DNA of 64,000 nt. Origin: Bacteroidota bacterium (lineage in GTDB: Bacteria; Bacteroidota; Bacteroidia; Cytophagales; Cytophagaceae). The DNA lies in the NCBI GenBank assembly GCA_023458555.1, contig JAEWYS010000002.1, forward strand, positions 62,001-126,000. Direction: 5' to 3'. Shown here piece by piece: positions 40,790 to 49,192 of this stretch (positions are counted from its first letter, which is position 1; each line of letters opens with the position of its first letter). The notes under the pieces are model-generated. The model was not told the DNA's origin, ran no database searches, and saw nothing but the letters and a program-made list of their open reading frames with translations. A program made the translations under genes and the position numbers.

Positions 40790-41566
40790 TTAATCATTCG
40801 AATCAAAAGAATAACCGGATTTTACAGCTCCCTCACGCATGATTATTTCTTTGACAAGCTCCGCTACTTCCTTGTTTCCTTCGGCATTAAGATGGGTTCC
40901 GTCCAGATAATAGGCTGTAGGACCAGGCTTAGTCTGGGAAAAAACATAATTATCCGGGAGATTCGCGCCTTTATAACCAATTGTGGACAATGAAGTAACA
41001 TCAACAAGACCATTTGAAAAATCCTTAAAGTTTTTGCTTATATATCTGTTAACAAAAACCCTGTCGTCTTCCATTTTACGCATTGCTGCATCGGTTGAGT
41101 CTCCGCAGTAGCTGCCTGACCACGATGGAAGCAATGTCACCGAATATACTTCAAATCCCATTTCCGCAGCCCGTTGGCAATAAGTCATGTAGGCATCCAG
41201 AGCTGCCATTCTGCCCGTACAGTGACGCACAAGGTGATTACGTATTTCCCATGCTACCAATACATTACGGTCTGATTTAGGATCAAAGGTTTCCTTAAGC
41301 CGCTCTCTCATGGCAAAAAGCATTTCGGTAGTCGTCTGCCCGTTGATTCCTATATTATGCACTGTTGCAATTACACCGGTTGCGCTATCCTTATTAAACA
41401 ACGTTTGCAGCTGGGACGGGTAGGACAACTCTCTTGCAACGCCCTGACCATATGTGAGACTGTTACCATCACAGACGATATTTATTTTCTCCTTTTTCTG
41501 TCCCCATAGACATTGAGTACTCAAAGCCAGCAATATTCCACTCGTAAACAAAACTATTTTCAGCAT
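40790..41566 (-). CDS. Exported SGNH/GDSL hydrolase
   Basis: 258 residues from the ATG at 41566 (MLKIVLFTSGILLALSTQCL), which gives a clean signal peptide; the frame extends to 41608. Block I is VCDGNSLTYGQG (nucleophile Ser), block II NIGINGQTT (Gly), and block V DGTHLNAEGN (Asp-x-x-His). It should be an esterase or lipase in the periplasm or outside the cell. Substrate unknown. Confidence 0.85.
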   Translation of the reverse strand: MLKIVLFTSGILLALSTQCLWGQKKEKINIVCDGNSLTYGQGVARELSYPSQLQTLFNKDSATGVIATVHNIGINGQTTTEMLFAMRERLKETFDPKSDRNVLVAWEIRNHLVRHCTGRMAALDAYMTYCQRAAEMGFEVYSVTLLPSWSGSYCGDSTDAAMRKMEDDRVFVNRYISKNFKDFSNGLVDVTSLSTIGYKGANLPDNYVFSQTKPGPTAYYLDGTHLNAEGNKEVAELVKEIIMREGAVKSGYSFDSND

Positions 41567-41730
41567 ATACGGGCAGTTTTGAATTATACAGGTAGTATAA
41601 CTATGCAAACATGATTCTGTTATTACGGACTTTTTTCAATTTACCCTGAAATACTATGAATAGTCCGTTAACTTATCTTTAAATAATATATTTTACTCGT
41701 TATATTATTTATTTTAATCGACAAATGTTT

Positions 41731-41738
41731 TATATTTG
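41731..41738 (+). promoter_or_regulatory. Promoter -7 box upstream of subtilisin gene
   Basis: TATATTTG, an exact TAnnTTTG match, 134 nt before the ATG at 41873. No good TTG stands at the proper distance upstream, so this is only a candidate. The rest of 41567-41872 holds no gene. Confidence 0.4.
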
Positions 41739-41872
41739 CCAACAAGCAAGTTTTTACATTTTTATACTTAACCAGCCGGATATTCTGCCCAGACAGCAGA
41801 TTTCGCTTTTATAGCTGGCTAAAAACCCTTAAACCTGTCTATCGGAAAAAGCAATTTTTAATCAATAACCAT

Positions 41873-44035
41873 ATGTCAAATTTCCGTTTTATTCAACGAA
41901 CCTTTATGCTGGCAATCATCCTGATGATGTATTTCCAGTGGGAAATCAATGCACAAACCTTTTCCCAAGAAAAAAATCCGGAGAGGTTTAAAGGCCAGAG
42001 TCATCTGGTAAAAGGTATAGAGAGATACCGTCTGATTGTAAAATTTACTCCGGAAGCGATAAACGATGTCGCACAGGGGAAGCTGGATTTTTCTGAAAAA
42101 GGCAAGGCCAGCATACAGGAAAGATCAGCCGATTTTTTAAGTTCTTTCAGCTATCGCCAGGTTTTTTCATACACCGGTGAAGAAAAAAGTCTGCTAAAGT
42201 CCGGCAAAGTTCCTACTCCCGCAAAAGGAAAGTTTAACCATTACGCTTTCAGAGGACTGGTTTATGTACCGGAAGCGGAAAAGCTCGACAAACATTCGGT
42301 TTTGAGACTGGCAGCGGAATTCGAAAAATATGATTTTGTCGAATATGCAGCCCTTGAACCAATTGAACCAATTGCCCCTCCTTCTACTCCAGATCTCACC
42401 AGTTATCAGCACTATAAATACGATCAGTACACCGGAGGTACCAATGTATACGGTATTGATGCAGAATATGCCTGGTCTATCGGTGTAGCCGGACAAGGCG
42501 TAAAAATCGCTGACATTGAATGGGGTTTTGATTATGATCACGAAGATCTGGTCTCTGCAGATTTTATAGAAGTGCTTGCTACAACCAACCATAGCTACGA
42601 TGATCATGGTACCGCAGTAGCCGGTGTTATGTTTGCCAGAGACAACGGGTTTGGCATGACCGGAATGGTACACGAAGCAGATGCTTTCTATGGAGTTTCT
42701 GAGATTCCTTACGGACGGGTTTATGGTATCTCGCAGGGTCTATTGGTTCTGGACAGCGGAGACGTATTTCTGTATGAAATGCAGACAGGAGGACAAAGTG
42801 GTAATTACGTCCCGGCTGATTACAATGTTGCTGTCTGGAATATTACAGAGGCTGCCAGCGCTGCAGGTATCATTGTAGTCGCTGCTGCCGGCAATGGCAA
42901 TGAGAATCTGGACGACTCCTATTATGACTCCTATCGTGCCAGAGGCGATAATGGTGCGATAATAGTCGGAGCCGGAACTAAATCGGGCAGAAATAAAGCC
43001 TCATTTTCAACCTATGGAAGTCCTGTCCATGTTCAGGGTTGGGGAGACTGGAGCGTGGCAACTACGGGTTATGGAGACCTGTACAACGGAGGCACGCATG
43101 CAACATATACCTCCACATTCTCGGGAACTTCTTCTGCTACTCCAATTGTAGCATCAGCAGTAGTAGCCGTACAATCGTATGCTAAAAATACCCTTGGTAT
43201 GATTCTGAGTTCTGTGCAGATACGCGATCTTCTGATAGCAACCGGAAGAGCACAGGGAACCGGTGGCCACATCGGACCACTTCCTGATATAAGACGGGCA
43301 ATAGAATTCCTGACTGACAGCAATTATGCGCCTCTTGTTTCACTTACTGCGCCTCTTGCCAATGCAACTTTTACAGCGCCTGCCTCCATTACTATCTCAG
43401 CCAATGCTTCTGATTTAGATGGATATATTACCAAAGTAGAGTTCTTTCAGGATACTGTAAAGATTGGAGAAGATACAATAAGTCCTTATTCCTTTACCTG
43501 GACAGGCGTTGGTGAAGGTTTCTATACTATTACAGCCAAAGCTACCGATGATAAAAACACAGTGAGCGTTTCCGGTGGGGTCAATATATCTGTTACTCCG
43601 GCTATTCCACTTTGCTCTTCCTATCCGACATGGAATAATAGTACGGTTTACATTAATGACACCGTCTCTCATATCGGTGTCCTTTATCGGGCAAAATGGT
43701 ATAACATCGGACAAAATCCGGCAACTAATTCCAATACTTATGATGTATGGGAAAATCTGGGATCATGCAGCAGCGGAAGCAGAACTTCCGGGCAAACCGC
43801 CTTTACGGTATTGGCTTCTCAGGAGCAATTACTGTATCCGAATCCCACATCCGGAACCATCCACTGGAGCGGCAATGTACAGTCCGCGATTATATACGAC
43901 ATGCTGGGCAATAAAATCGCCGAAGTTGCTTCGGGAAGCAGACAGACCAATCTGTCAGATCAGCCGAAGGGCATATATATTGCCCATATCATGAGTGATG
44001 CAGGCAGCAAATATGTCAAATTTGTACTTGAATAA
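41873..44035 (+). CDS. Secreted subtilisin-like (S8) peptidase with CBM and T9SS signal
   Basis: 720 residues. Signal peptide 1-27; prodomain-like region to about 190. S8 triad Asp214 (KIADIEWG), His245 (DDHGTAVAG) and Ser420 (SGTSSATP). Then an Ig-like domain (from about 485, LVSLTAPLANATFTAPASIT), a type 5/12-like carbohydrate-binding module (YPTWNNSTVYINDTVSH ... YDVWENLGSC), and a C-terminal T9SS type A sorting domain (LLYPNPTSGTIHW; KGIYIAHI). It is exported through T9SS and fixed to or released from the cell surface. Protein substrate unknown. Confidence 0.92.
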   Translation: MSNFRFIQRTFMLAIILMMYFQWEINAQTFSQEKNPERFKGQSHLVKGIERYRLIVKFTPEAINDVAQGKLDFSEKGKASIQERSADFLSSFSYRQVFSYTGEEKSLLKSGKVPTPAKGKFNHYAFRGLVYVPEAEKLDKHSVLRLAAEFEKYDFVEYAALEPIEPIAPPSTPDLTSYQHYKYDQYTGGTNVYGIDAEYAWSIGVAGQGVKIADIEWGFDYDHEDLVSADFIEVLATTNHSYDDHGTAVAGVMFARDNGFGMTGMVHEADAFYGVSEIPYGRVYGISQGLLVLDSGDVFLYEMQTGGQSGNYVPADYNVAVWNITEAASAAGIIVVAAAGNGNENLDDSYYDSYRARGDNGAIIVGAGTKSGRNKASFSTYGSPVHVQGWGDWSVATTGYGDLYNGGTHATYTSTFSGTSSATPIVASAVVAVQSYAKNTLGMILSSVQIRDLLIATGRAQGTGGHIGPLPDIRRAIEFLTDSNYAPLVSLTAPLANATFTAPASITISANASDLDGYITKVEFFQDTVKIGEDTISPYSFTWTGVGEGFYTITAKATDDKNTVSVSGGVNISVTPAIPLCSSYPTWNNSTVYINDTVSHIGVLYRAKWYNIGQNPATNSNTYDVWENLGSCSSGSRTSGQTAFTVLASQEQLLYPNPTSGTIHWSGNVQSAIIYDMLGNKIAEVASGSRQTNLSDQPKGIYIAHIMSDAGSKYVKFVLE

Positions 44036-44160
44036 TGTATAAATCATTAGTTTGTCAGGCTAAATGGTATAAATGTAAAATGGGAGCCGAAACCGGTCTC
44101 CCATTTACTTTCCCTTTAAACAATAAAACAAACTACTGACTATACATATATGACGATAAA

Positions 44161-44192
44161 TAGAAAAACCCGGCATAAACCGGGTTTTTCTA
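44161..44192. terminator. Bidirectional terminator between S8 peptidase and glyS
   Basis: Perfect 13-bp stem TAGAAAAACCCGG/CCGGGTTTTTCTA with a CATAAA loop. It serves both convergent genes; the glyS stop is 4 bp away. Confidence 0.95.
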
Positions 44193-44195
44193 TTT

Positions 44196-45671
44196 TTATA
44201 ACTGTTCAAATATGCGCTTAAATGATATTTCTCTGCGTATTTTCACTCTTAGTTCACTGATAGCAACACGCTCCTGCTCCAGCGTATCTCTGTGACGGAT
44301 AGTTACGGTATTATCTTCCAGCGTCTGATGATCTACCGCAATACAGAACGGGGTTCCTATCAGATCCTGACGGGTATATCGTTTTCCGATCGAATCTCTT
44401 TCCTCATACACAGTGGGAAACTCCACACGAAGCTCCTTGTAGATTTCTCTGGCTTTTTCAGGCAGTCCATCCTTTTTGGTCAACGGAAAGATGGCCGCTT
44501 TTACAGGAGCAAGTGCCGGATGCAGTTTCAGATACACACGTTCTTTCTGATTTTCTCCCTCGCCGACTGTTTCCTCGGTGTAGGCATTACACAATACAGC
44601 AAGAAATACTCTGTCAGCACCTGCTGATGTTTCCACCACATAAGGAATATAAGACTGATTGATCTCATTGTCGAAATACTGCATTTTCTTTTTCGACAGA
44701 AGCTCATGGTTTTTCAGGTCAAAATCCGTTCTGGAGTGAATACCCTCAATCTCCTTAAAACCAAACGGGAACTGAAACTCTACATCAACTGCCGCATTGG
44801 CATAATGCGCAAGCTTCTCATGATCATGAAAACGAAGCTTTGTGGCAGGTAGCCCAAGGGCCCTATGCCATTTCATCCGCGTCTCCTTCCACTGATTGTA
44901 CCATTCCATTTCGGTACCAGGACGCACGAAAAACTGCATTTCCATCTGCTCAAATTCCCGCATACGGAAAGTAAACTGACGTGCCACAATTTCGTTTCTG
45001 AATGCTTTACCGATTTGTGCAATACCGAAAGGTATCTTCATCCGGCCTGTTTTCTGCACATTCAGGAAATTAACAAAAATACCCTGTGCTGTTTCAGGAC
45101 GCAGATAGATCGTGTCCGAATCTTCTGCTACCGAACCAATCTGGGTACTGAACATCAGATTAAACTGACGTACTTCGGTCCAGTTGGATGTCCCGGATAT
45201 AGGACAGGTTATATTTTCTTCAATAATAAGGTTACGAACTCCGTCCAGATCTTCTTTTTCCAGCAGCTTGCCCATTCTCTGCAACAACGCATCTGCTTTT
45301 CCTTTATCACCGGCATTCTCATACGATGCAGCTTTCTCCTCAATCAGCACATCCGCACGATAACGTTTCTTGGAGTCCTTGTTATCTATCATCGGATCAT
45401 TAAAGCTGTCAATATGCCCCGATGCTTTCCAGGTAAGAGGATGCATAAAAATAGCCGAATCAAGCCCGACCACATTGTCGGCTATCTGTGTCATGGTTTT
45501 ATACCACAGGGTTTTAATATTATTTTTAAGCTCAACCCCGTTCTGCCCGTAGTCATACACAGCCTGAAGCCCGTCGTATACTTCGCTTGACTGAAAAACA
45601 AAACCGTACTCCTTGGCATGTGAGACGATTTTTTTAAACAAATTCGAATCTAAGGTATTGTTCGCACTCAT
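44196..45671 (-). CDS. glyS: Glycine--tRNA ligase, class II single-chain type
   Basis: 491 residues from the ATG at 45671 (MSANNTLDSNLFKKIVSHAK). An in-frame TTG three codons upstream lies in the promoter and is not used. Class II motifs are visible: motif 2 region FRNEIVARQFTFRMREFEQM and motif 3 with ...GADRVFLAVL; the C-terminal anticodon-binding domain begins near LAPVKAAIFPL. It charges tRNA-Gly. This is the homodimeric alpha2 type, usual in Bacteroidota, not the alpha2beta2 type. Confidence 0.96.
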   Translation of the reverse strand: MSANNTLDSNLFKKIVSHAKEYGFVFQSSEVYDGLQAVYDYGQNGVELKNNIKTLWYKTMTQIADNVVGLDSAIFMHPLTWKASGHIDSFNDPMIDNKDSKKRYRADVLIEEKAASYENAGDKGKADALLQRMGKLLEKEDLDGVRNLIIEENITCPISGTSNWTEVRQFNLMFSTQIGSVAEDSDTIYLRPETAQGIFVNFLNVQKTGRMKIPFGIAQIGKAFRNEIVARQFTFRMREFEQMEMQFFVRPGTEMEWYNQWKETRMKWHRALGLPATKLRFHDHEKLAHYANAAVDVEFQFPFGFKEIEGIHSRTDFDLKNHELLSKKKMQYFDNEINQSYIPYVVETSAGADRVFLAVLCNAYTEETVGEGENQKERVYLKLHPALAPVKAAIFPLTKKDGLPEKAREIYKELRVEFPTVYEERDSIGKRYTRQDLIGTPFCIAVDHQTLEDNTVTIRHRDTLEQERVAISELRVKIRREISFKRIFEQL

Positions 45672-45677
45672 AGTTGG

Positions 45678-45685
45678 CAAAGATA
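45678..45685 (-). promoter_or_regulatory. glyS promoter -7 box
   Basis: TATCTTTG on the minus strand, an exact TAnnTTTG match, only 6 nt upstream of the glyS ATG. Transcription would start at or beside the start codon, giving a nearly leaderless mRNA. No clear -33 TTG at 19-21 nt. Confidence 0.4.
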
Positions 45686-45919
45686 TAAATTGATTTTAAC
45701 CTAATGCCTGCATGAGCAAAAAATTATTTCCCCCGGAACGAACCTGTTGTAGCTGAAAATCGTTGCTCCGAAAAAAACAGGGAACATACGTAATATAGAG
45801 GAAGATATTTTTTTCTTTATTCCATGTAAAGCCTCTATATTTAGCCGTAATTTAACTGACTGTAACGAAACCACTGCGGAGACCACAATCTGCCGCATAA
45901 ACCTTATAATCCGATCATA

Positions 45920-46945
45920 ATGAGCACCACGGCCAGAACAGGCGTTTTACTGATCAACCTGGGTACACCTGACAGTCCTTCGGTACCTGATGTCCGACGT
46001 TATCTGAGAGAATTTCTGATGGACCGGAGAGTGATTGATATTCCGGCTGTCAATCGTTTTTTTCTGATTAATGGTGTAATCGTTCCCCTGCGGGCACCCA
46101 AATCGGCTCAGGTATATCGCGAGCTATGGGATGAAAAAGGTTCTCCTCTGCTGTATTACGGTCTGGAGGTAAAGGAGCTTCTCCAGCAGCAGCTGGGCAA
46201 TGACTATCTTGTTTCCTTTGGCATGCGCTATCAGAATCCTTCACTTGAAAGCGCTGTCAGTGAACTGGAAGGACTAGGACTGGAACGAATCATTATTCTA
46301 CCCCTCTTTCCACAATATGCTTCCGCTTCTACCGGTTCTGCCATAGAAGAGGCCATGGATATCATCAGGAAATGGGAGGTAATTCCGGATATACGGATTG
46401 TCAGCAAGTTTTTTGACCATCCGTTATTCATAAAAGCGTTCGCCGAGATCGGAAAAAAGTATATGGAGCAGGCAGATTACGATCATATTATCTTTACCTA
46501 TCACGGACTCCCGGAACGACAAATCAAAAAAAGCGCAGTAAACAATTATTGCCAGCTTAGCCTGAAATGCTGTTCAACTTATAATTCCAAAAACAAATTC
46601 TGTTATCGGGCACAAAGTTACGAAACTACCCGCTTGCTGGTCAGGGAACTCGGTATACCGGAGGGTAAATATACCGTTTGCTTCCAATCCCGCCTCGGAA
46701 AAGATCCCTGGATAAAACCATACACCGACGACATTATAAAGGAGCTGGCAGAGAAAGGAGTAAAAAAGGTGCTGACATTTTCACCATCATTCATAGCTGA
46801 CTGTCTGGAAACCACGATTGAAGGCGGAGTTGAATATAAGGAACTCTTTGAACAAAACGGCGGCCAGCACTGGCAACTGGTAGAGAGTCTCAACAATCAT
46901 CCGCTCTGGATCGATTGCCTCAAAGACATGGTTTCTGCTAATTAA
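45920..46945 (+). CDS. hemH: Ferrochelatase
   Basis: 341 residues. N-terminal GVLLINLGTPDSPSVPDVRR, the proton-acceptor His195 in FTYHGLPERQ, and the second conserved acidic site in CLETTIEGGVEY near the end. It inserts Fe(II) into protoporphyrin IX in the last step of haem synthesis. Cytoplasmic or membrane-associated. It is divergent from glyS across 240 bp and closed by a terminator (46956-46998). Confidence 0.96.
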   Translation: MSTTARTGVLLINLGTPDSPSVPDVRRYLREFLMDRRVIDIPAVNRFFLINGVIVPLRAPKSAQVYRELWDEKGSPLLYYGLEVKELLQQQLGNDYLVSFGMRYQNPSLESAVSELEGLGLERIIILPLFPQYASASTGSAIEEAMDIIRKWEVIPDIRIVSKFFDHPLFIKAFAEIGKKYMEQADYDHIIFTYHGLPERQIKKSAVNNYCQLSLKCCSTYNSKNKFCYRAQSYETTRLLVRELGIPEGKYTVCFQSRLGKDPWIKPYTDDIIKELAEKGVKKVLTFSPSFIADCLETTIEGGVEYKELFEQNGGQHWQLVESLNNHPLWIDCLKDMVSAN

Positions 46946-46955
46946 GTAAAAGAAG

Positions 46956-46998
46956 ATAAAGAATGTACGAACAGTCAGAAGATCCGTACATTCTTTAT
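46956..46998 (+). terminator. Terminator after hemH
   Basis: Perfect 14-bp stem ATAAAGAATGTACG/CGTACATTCTTTAT with a 15-nt loop, 11 nt after the hemH stop. T-content after the stem is moderate. Confidence 0.75.
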
Positions 46999-47325
46999 TA
47001 TCCAACCCTTTCACAAATCGCTGTACTTCCTCTCCGGATAAAAAAATATTTTATAAGCTTTTGTATTTCAAAAATTATACTTCTAACTTAGGTGTGGATT
47101 GATAACGATGTTATTTTGCACGTTATCTTCTGATTTTTGTGTGTGACCGGTACTCAGGGGCCTTTGAATTTTTGTTGGTATTTTTGTTGATTTTCATGAT
47201 GCAGCTCACAAAGTTGCAGTAATTAGCTCTCAGATATTTTTAATGTATCTGACTGGTTACCGCTCTTTTTCTGTTGCTGTCATAAGCTTGGTAAGACCGG
47301 ATTTTTCGCATACAGACTATTAACC
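46999..47325 (+). promoter_or_regulatory. Upstream region of the eCIS operon
   Basis: About 330 bp without a gene. It holds a TATTTTTG -7-like box (47179-47186), which would give a leader of roughly 190 nt; no good -33 match is seen. Several T-rich stretches are present. Confidence 0.4.
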
Positions 47326-47349
47326 ACAAAGTTTCAACTTTGTTTTTTT
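47326..47349 (+). terminator. Terminator-like hairpin in the eCIS leader
   Basis: ACAAAGT-TTCA-ACTTTGT followed by a T-run (47343-47349), 28 nt before the first eCIS start codon (47378). hemH already has its own terminator 330 bp upstream, so this one would act on the eCIS transcript itself, as an attenuator or antitermination target. Confidence 0.5.
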
Positions 47350-47377
47350 GATTTTCAACATTTTTCAGGAATACGCA

Positions 47378-47971
47378 ATGATTTTTGAAACATTGTCATT
47401 TTTATCCTCTGAGGTCAACAAGTTCCTCAATCTCAAGCTCGGCTCTGTAACAGATGCCCGGCTGAAGATCGGGAATGTTTCCCGGGCGCTGGATGAGTCA
47501 TTCAGCGGACCTAATTCACTGGGGGGCAAAGCCATACTATCTCTTGTCAATATTGAGGAAGACCGGATATCCCGAAAACAGGAAAATTTCAGAAAGACTG
47601 CAACCGGAGCAGTTTATCAGAATCCGCCTTTGCATCTGAATCTTTATATTCTTTTTGCGGTCAACAAAGCCGAATACGATGATACACTCAAATGGCTGGC
47701 CGCGATTATTCAGTTTTTTCAGCATCAGCATGTTTTCACACATAGTTCTCATCCTTCTCTGAATTCTCAGATTCAGAAGCTGGTGGTAGAATTACACACC
47801 CTGAACTTTGAGCAGATAAATCATTTGTGGGGTACACTCGGCGGAAAATACCTTCCGTCTGTCCTTTACAAAGTGCGTCAGATAACACTGGATGAAGGAC
47901 TGACAACCGGAGAGCATCCTCTGATCAGTGAAATCGGTATCCACAGTTCCATGAAATATCCGACAACATGA
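47378..47971 (+). CDS. eCIS DUF4255 protein (Pvc16/Afp16-like tail terminator)
   Basis: 197 residues from the ATG at 47378 (MIFETLSFLSSEVNKFLNLK); a TTG at 47348 lies in the hairpin T-run. DUF4255 features: LGGKAILSLVNIEEDRISRK, YQNPPLHLNLYILFAVNKAE, then LVVELHTLNFEQINHLWGTL. In Afp and PVC particles the equivalent protein caps the sheath-tube end distal to the baseplate. Encoding it first is common in Bacteroidota eCIS loci. It overlaps the next gene by ATGA. Confidence 0.88.
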   Translation: MIFETLSFLSSEVNKFLNLKLGSVTDARLKIGNVSRALDESFSGPNSLGGKAILSLVNIEEDRISRKQENFRKTATGAVYQNPPLHLNLYILFAVNKAEYDDTLKWLAAIIQFFQHQHVFTHSSHPSLNSQIQKLVVELHTLNFEQINHLWGTLGGKYLPSVLYKVRQITLDEGLTTGEHPLISEIGIHSSMKYPTT

Positions 47972-49173
47972 CTATCCGGTACCAGACAGCTTTCTCCCTG
48001 AGTATTCTTTGCGAATACTATAATCAGCTCAGCTCCGATGATTTTGAGATCATTCCGGCTCCTGATACGGTCAGGCAACTGCAGAATTACGGAATGCGAA
48101 CCAGGATATCCGGTGGAAAGCTTTTTGTATCCATCCGTACAGATGCTGCCGGGAAAGCCATGTTTCCGCCACCCGAAAATACAAAGCTGCGTTTCTGGCT
48201 AAAACTGAAAAATCCATACTTTATCCATCTGGCCAATATTAATCTGGCAGAGCTGACCGGGAAAAAATTTTATTTTTCCAATCTTACCGGAACAAAATCG
48301 GGAAATCTCCCGGCTATCAGCAGGCCGGTTAGTGAATATACGAATAGTATATCCTATCAGCCCGGAGATCTGGCAAGAGCCGGTTCCGTCATTTATGAAT
48401 GCATCAAAAAGGTCAACGAAGAACACGATACCACAGACACCGGGTACTGGGTTGCAAAAGAACACAGTCATTATGCAAGCAGAGAAGATATGCTCATAGT
48501 AATCGGCCCTGTTCATACATTCCGGCTTTCAGCCCCGGCTACGGTATTTTCAGTCAAGGTATTTACACATAGCCCGTCAGCTCCCGACCCTATACAAGAG
48601 GTACATATGCCTGAGCATATACTGACAAGCGGCGGAGAACCAACTGACAGCGTTCAGCTTACTATGCGACATCTCGCTCCCGGCTATTACAGAATCCATA
48701 TCAATGATGAAATATTCGATACCTACCTGGACAGTCACGCAGTTGCAGCAGGCTGTATCGGCATAGCAGAGATATTTCCCTATACTCCCGAGCCGGAGTT
48801 ATCTGTCCTGGATTCGCAGGGGGCTGTTATTGAAAATCTCTCTGCCGGACCCGGTTCCCGATGGCAGGATTTTACCATATTATTCGCCAACCGGAGACTA
48901 TTCTGGAAATATGTATCAACCGGAAACTCTGTTCAGGCTGTTTCAGACAGTCTCTATCAGTTTAACCGGCATCCTGCCTTACCGGAAAAGGTCAATTATT
49001 TTCTATCCGACCAGCCCATGCCTCTGACAGAAAATCCGAGGATGATTACGATTGATGTTCCGGTTCAGGCCGGCAACAGTCCGATCCGGGTTCCCGTACC
49101 GGATCCGCGGTCTGCGGGGGCGCTCAGTCAGCATGAAGATAACTTTTACTATACCATCTTTTTAAATTACTAA
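47968..49173 (+). CDS. eCIS-associated protein of unknown function with carbohydrate-binding-like insert
   Basis: 401 residues, beta-rich. The N-terminal part (MTIRYQTAFSLSILCEYYNQ) recurs in Bacteroidota eCIS loci between the terminator and sheath genes; no function known. Around residues 120-165 lies ISYQPGDLARAGSVIYECI followed by DTTDTGYW, which follows the Y..GD.V...G..Y ... YW pattern of CBM5/12-like modules. It may decorate the particle or cap. The ATG overlaps the previous stop, so expression is coupled to the terminator protein. Confidence 0.65.
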   Translation: MTIRYQTAFSLSILCEYYNQLSSDDFEIIPAPDTVRQLQNYGMRTRISGGKLFVSIRTDAAGKAMFPPPENTKLRFWLKLKNPYFIHLANINLAELTGKKFYFSNLTGTKSGNLPAISRPVSEYTNSISYQPGDLARAGSVIYECIKKVNEEHDTTDTGYWVAKEHSHYASREDMLIVIGPVHTFRLSAPATVFSVKVFTHSPSAPDPIQEVHMPEHILTSGGEPTDSVQLTMRHLAPGYYRIHINDEIFDTYLDSHAVAAGCIGIAEIFPYTPEPELSVLDSQGAVIENLSAGPGSRWQDFTILFANRRLFWKYVSTGNSVQAVSDSLYQFNRHPALPEKVNYFLSDQPMPLTENPRMITIDVPVQAGNSPIRVPVPDPRSAGALSQHEDNFYYTIFLNY

Positions 49174-49192
49174 CTACAAACACAGGACATCT

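Noticed and set aside
44865..45590. 241-codon frame antisense to glyS
   Set aside because: Shadow of an essential, fully conserved gene.
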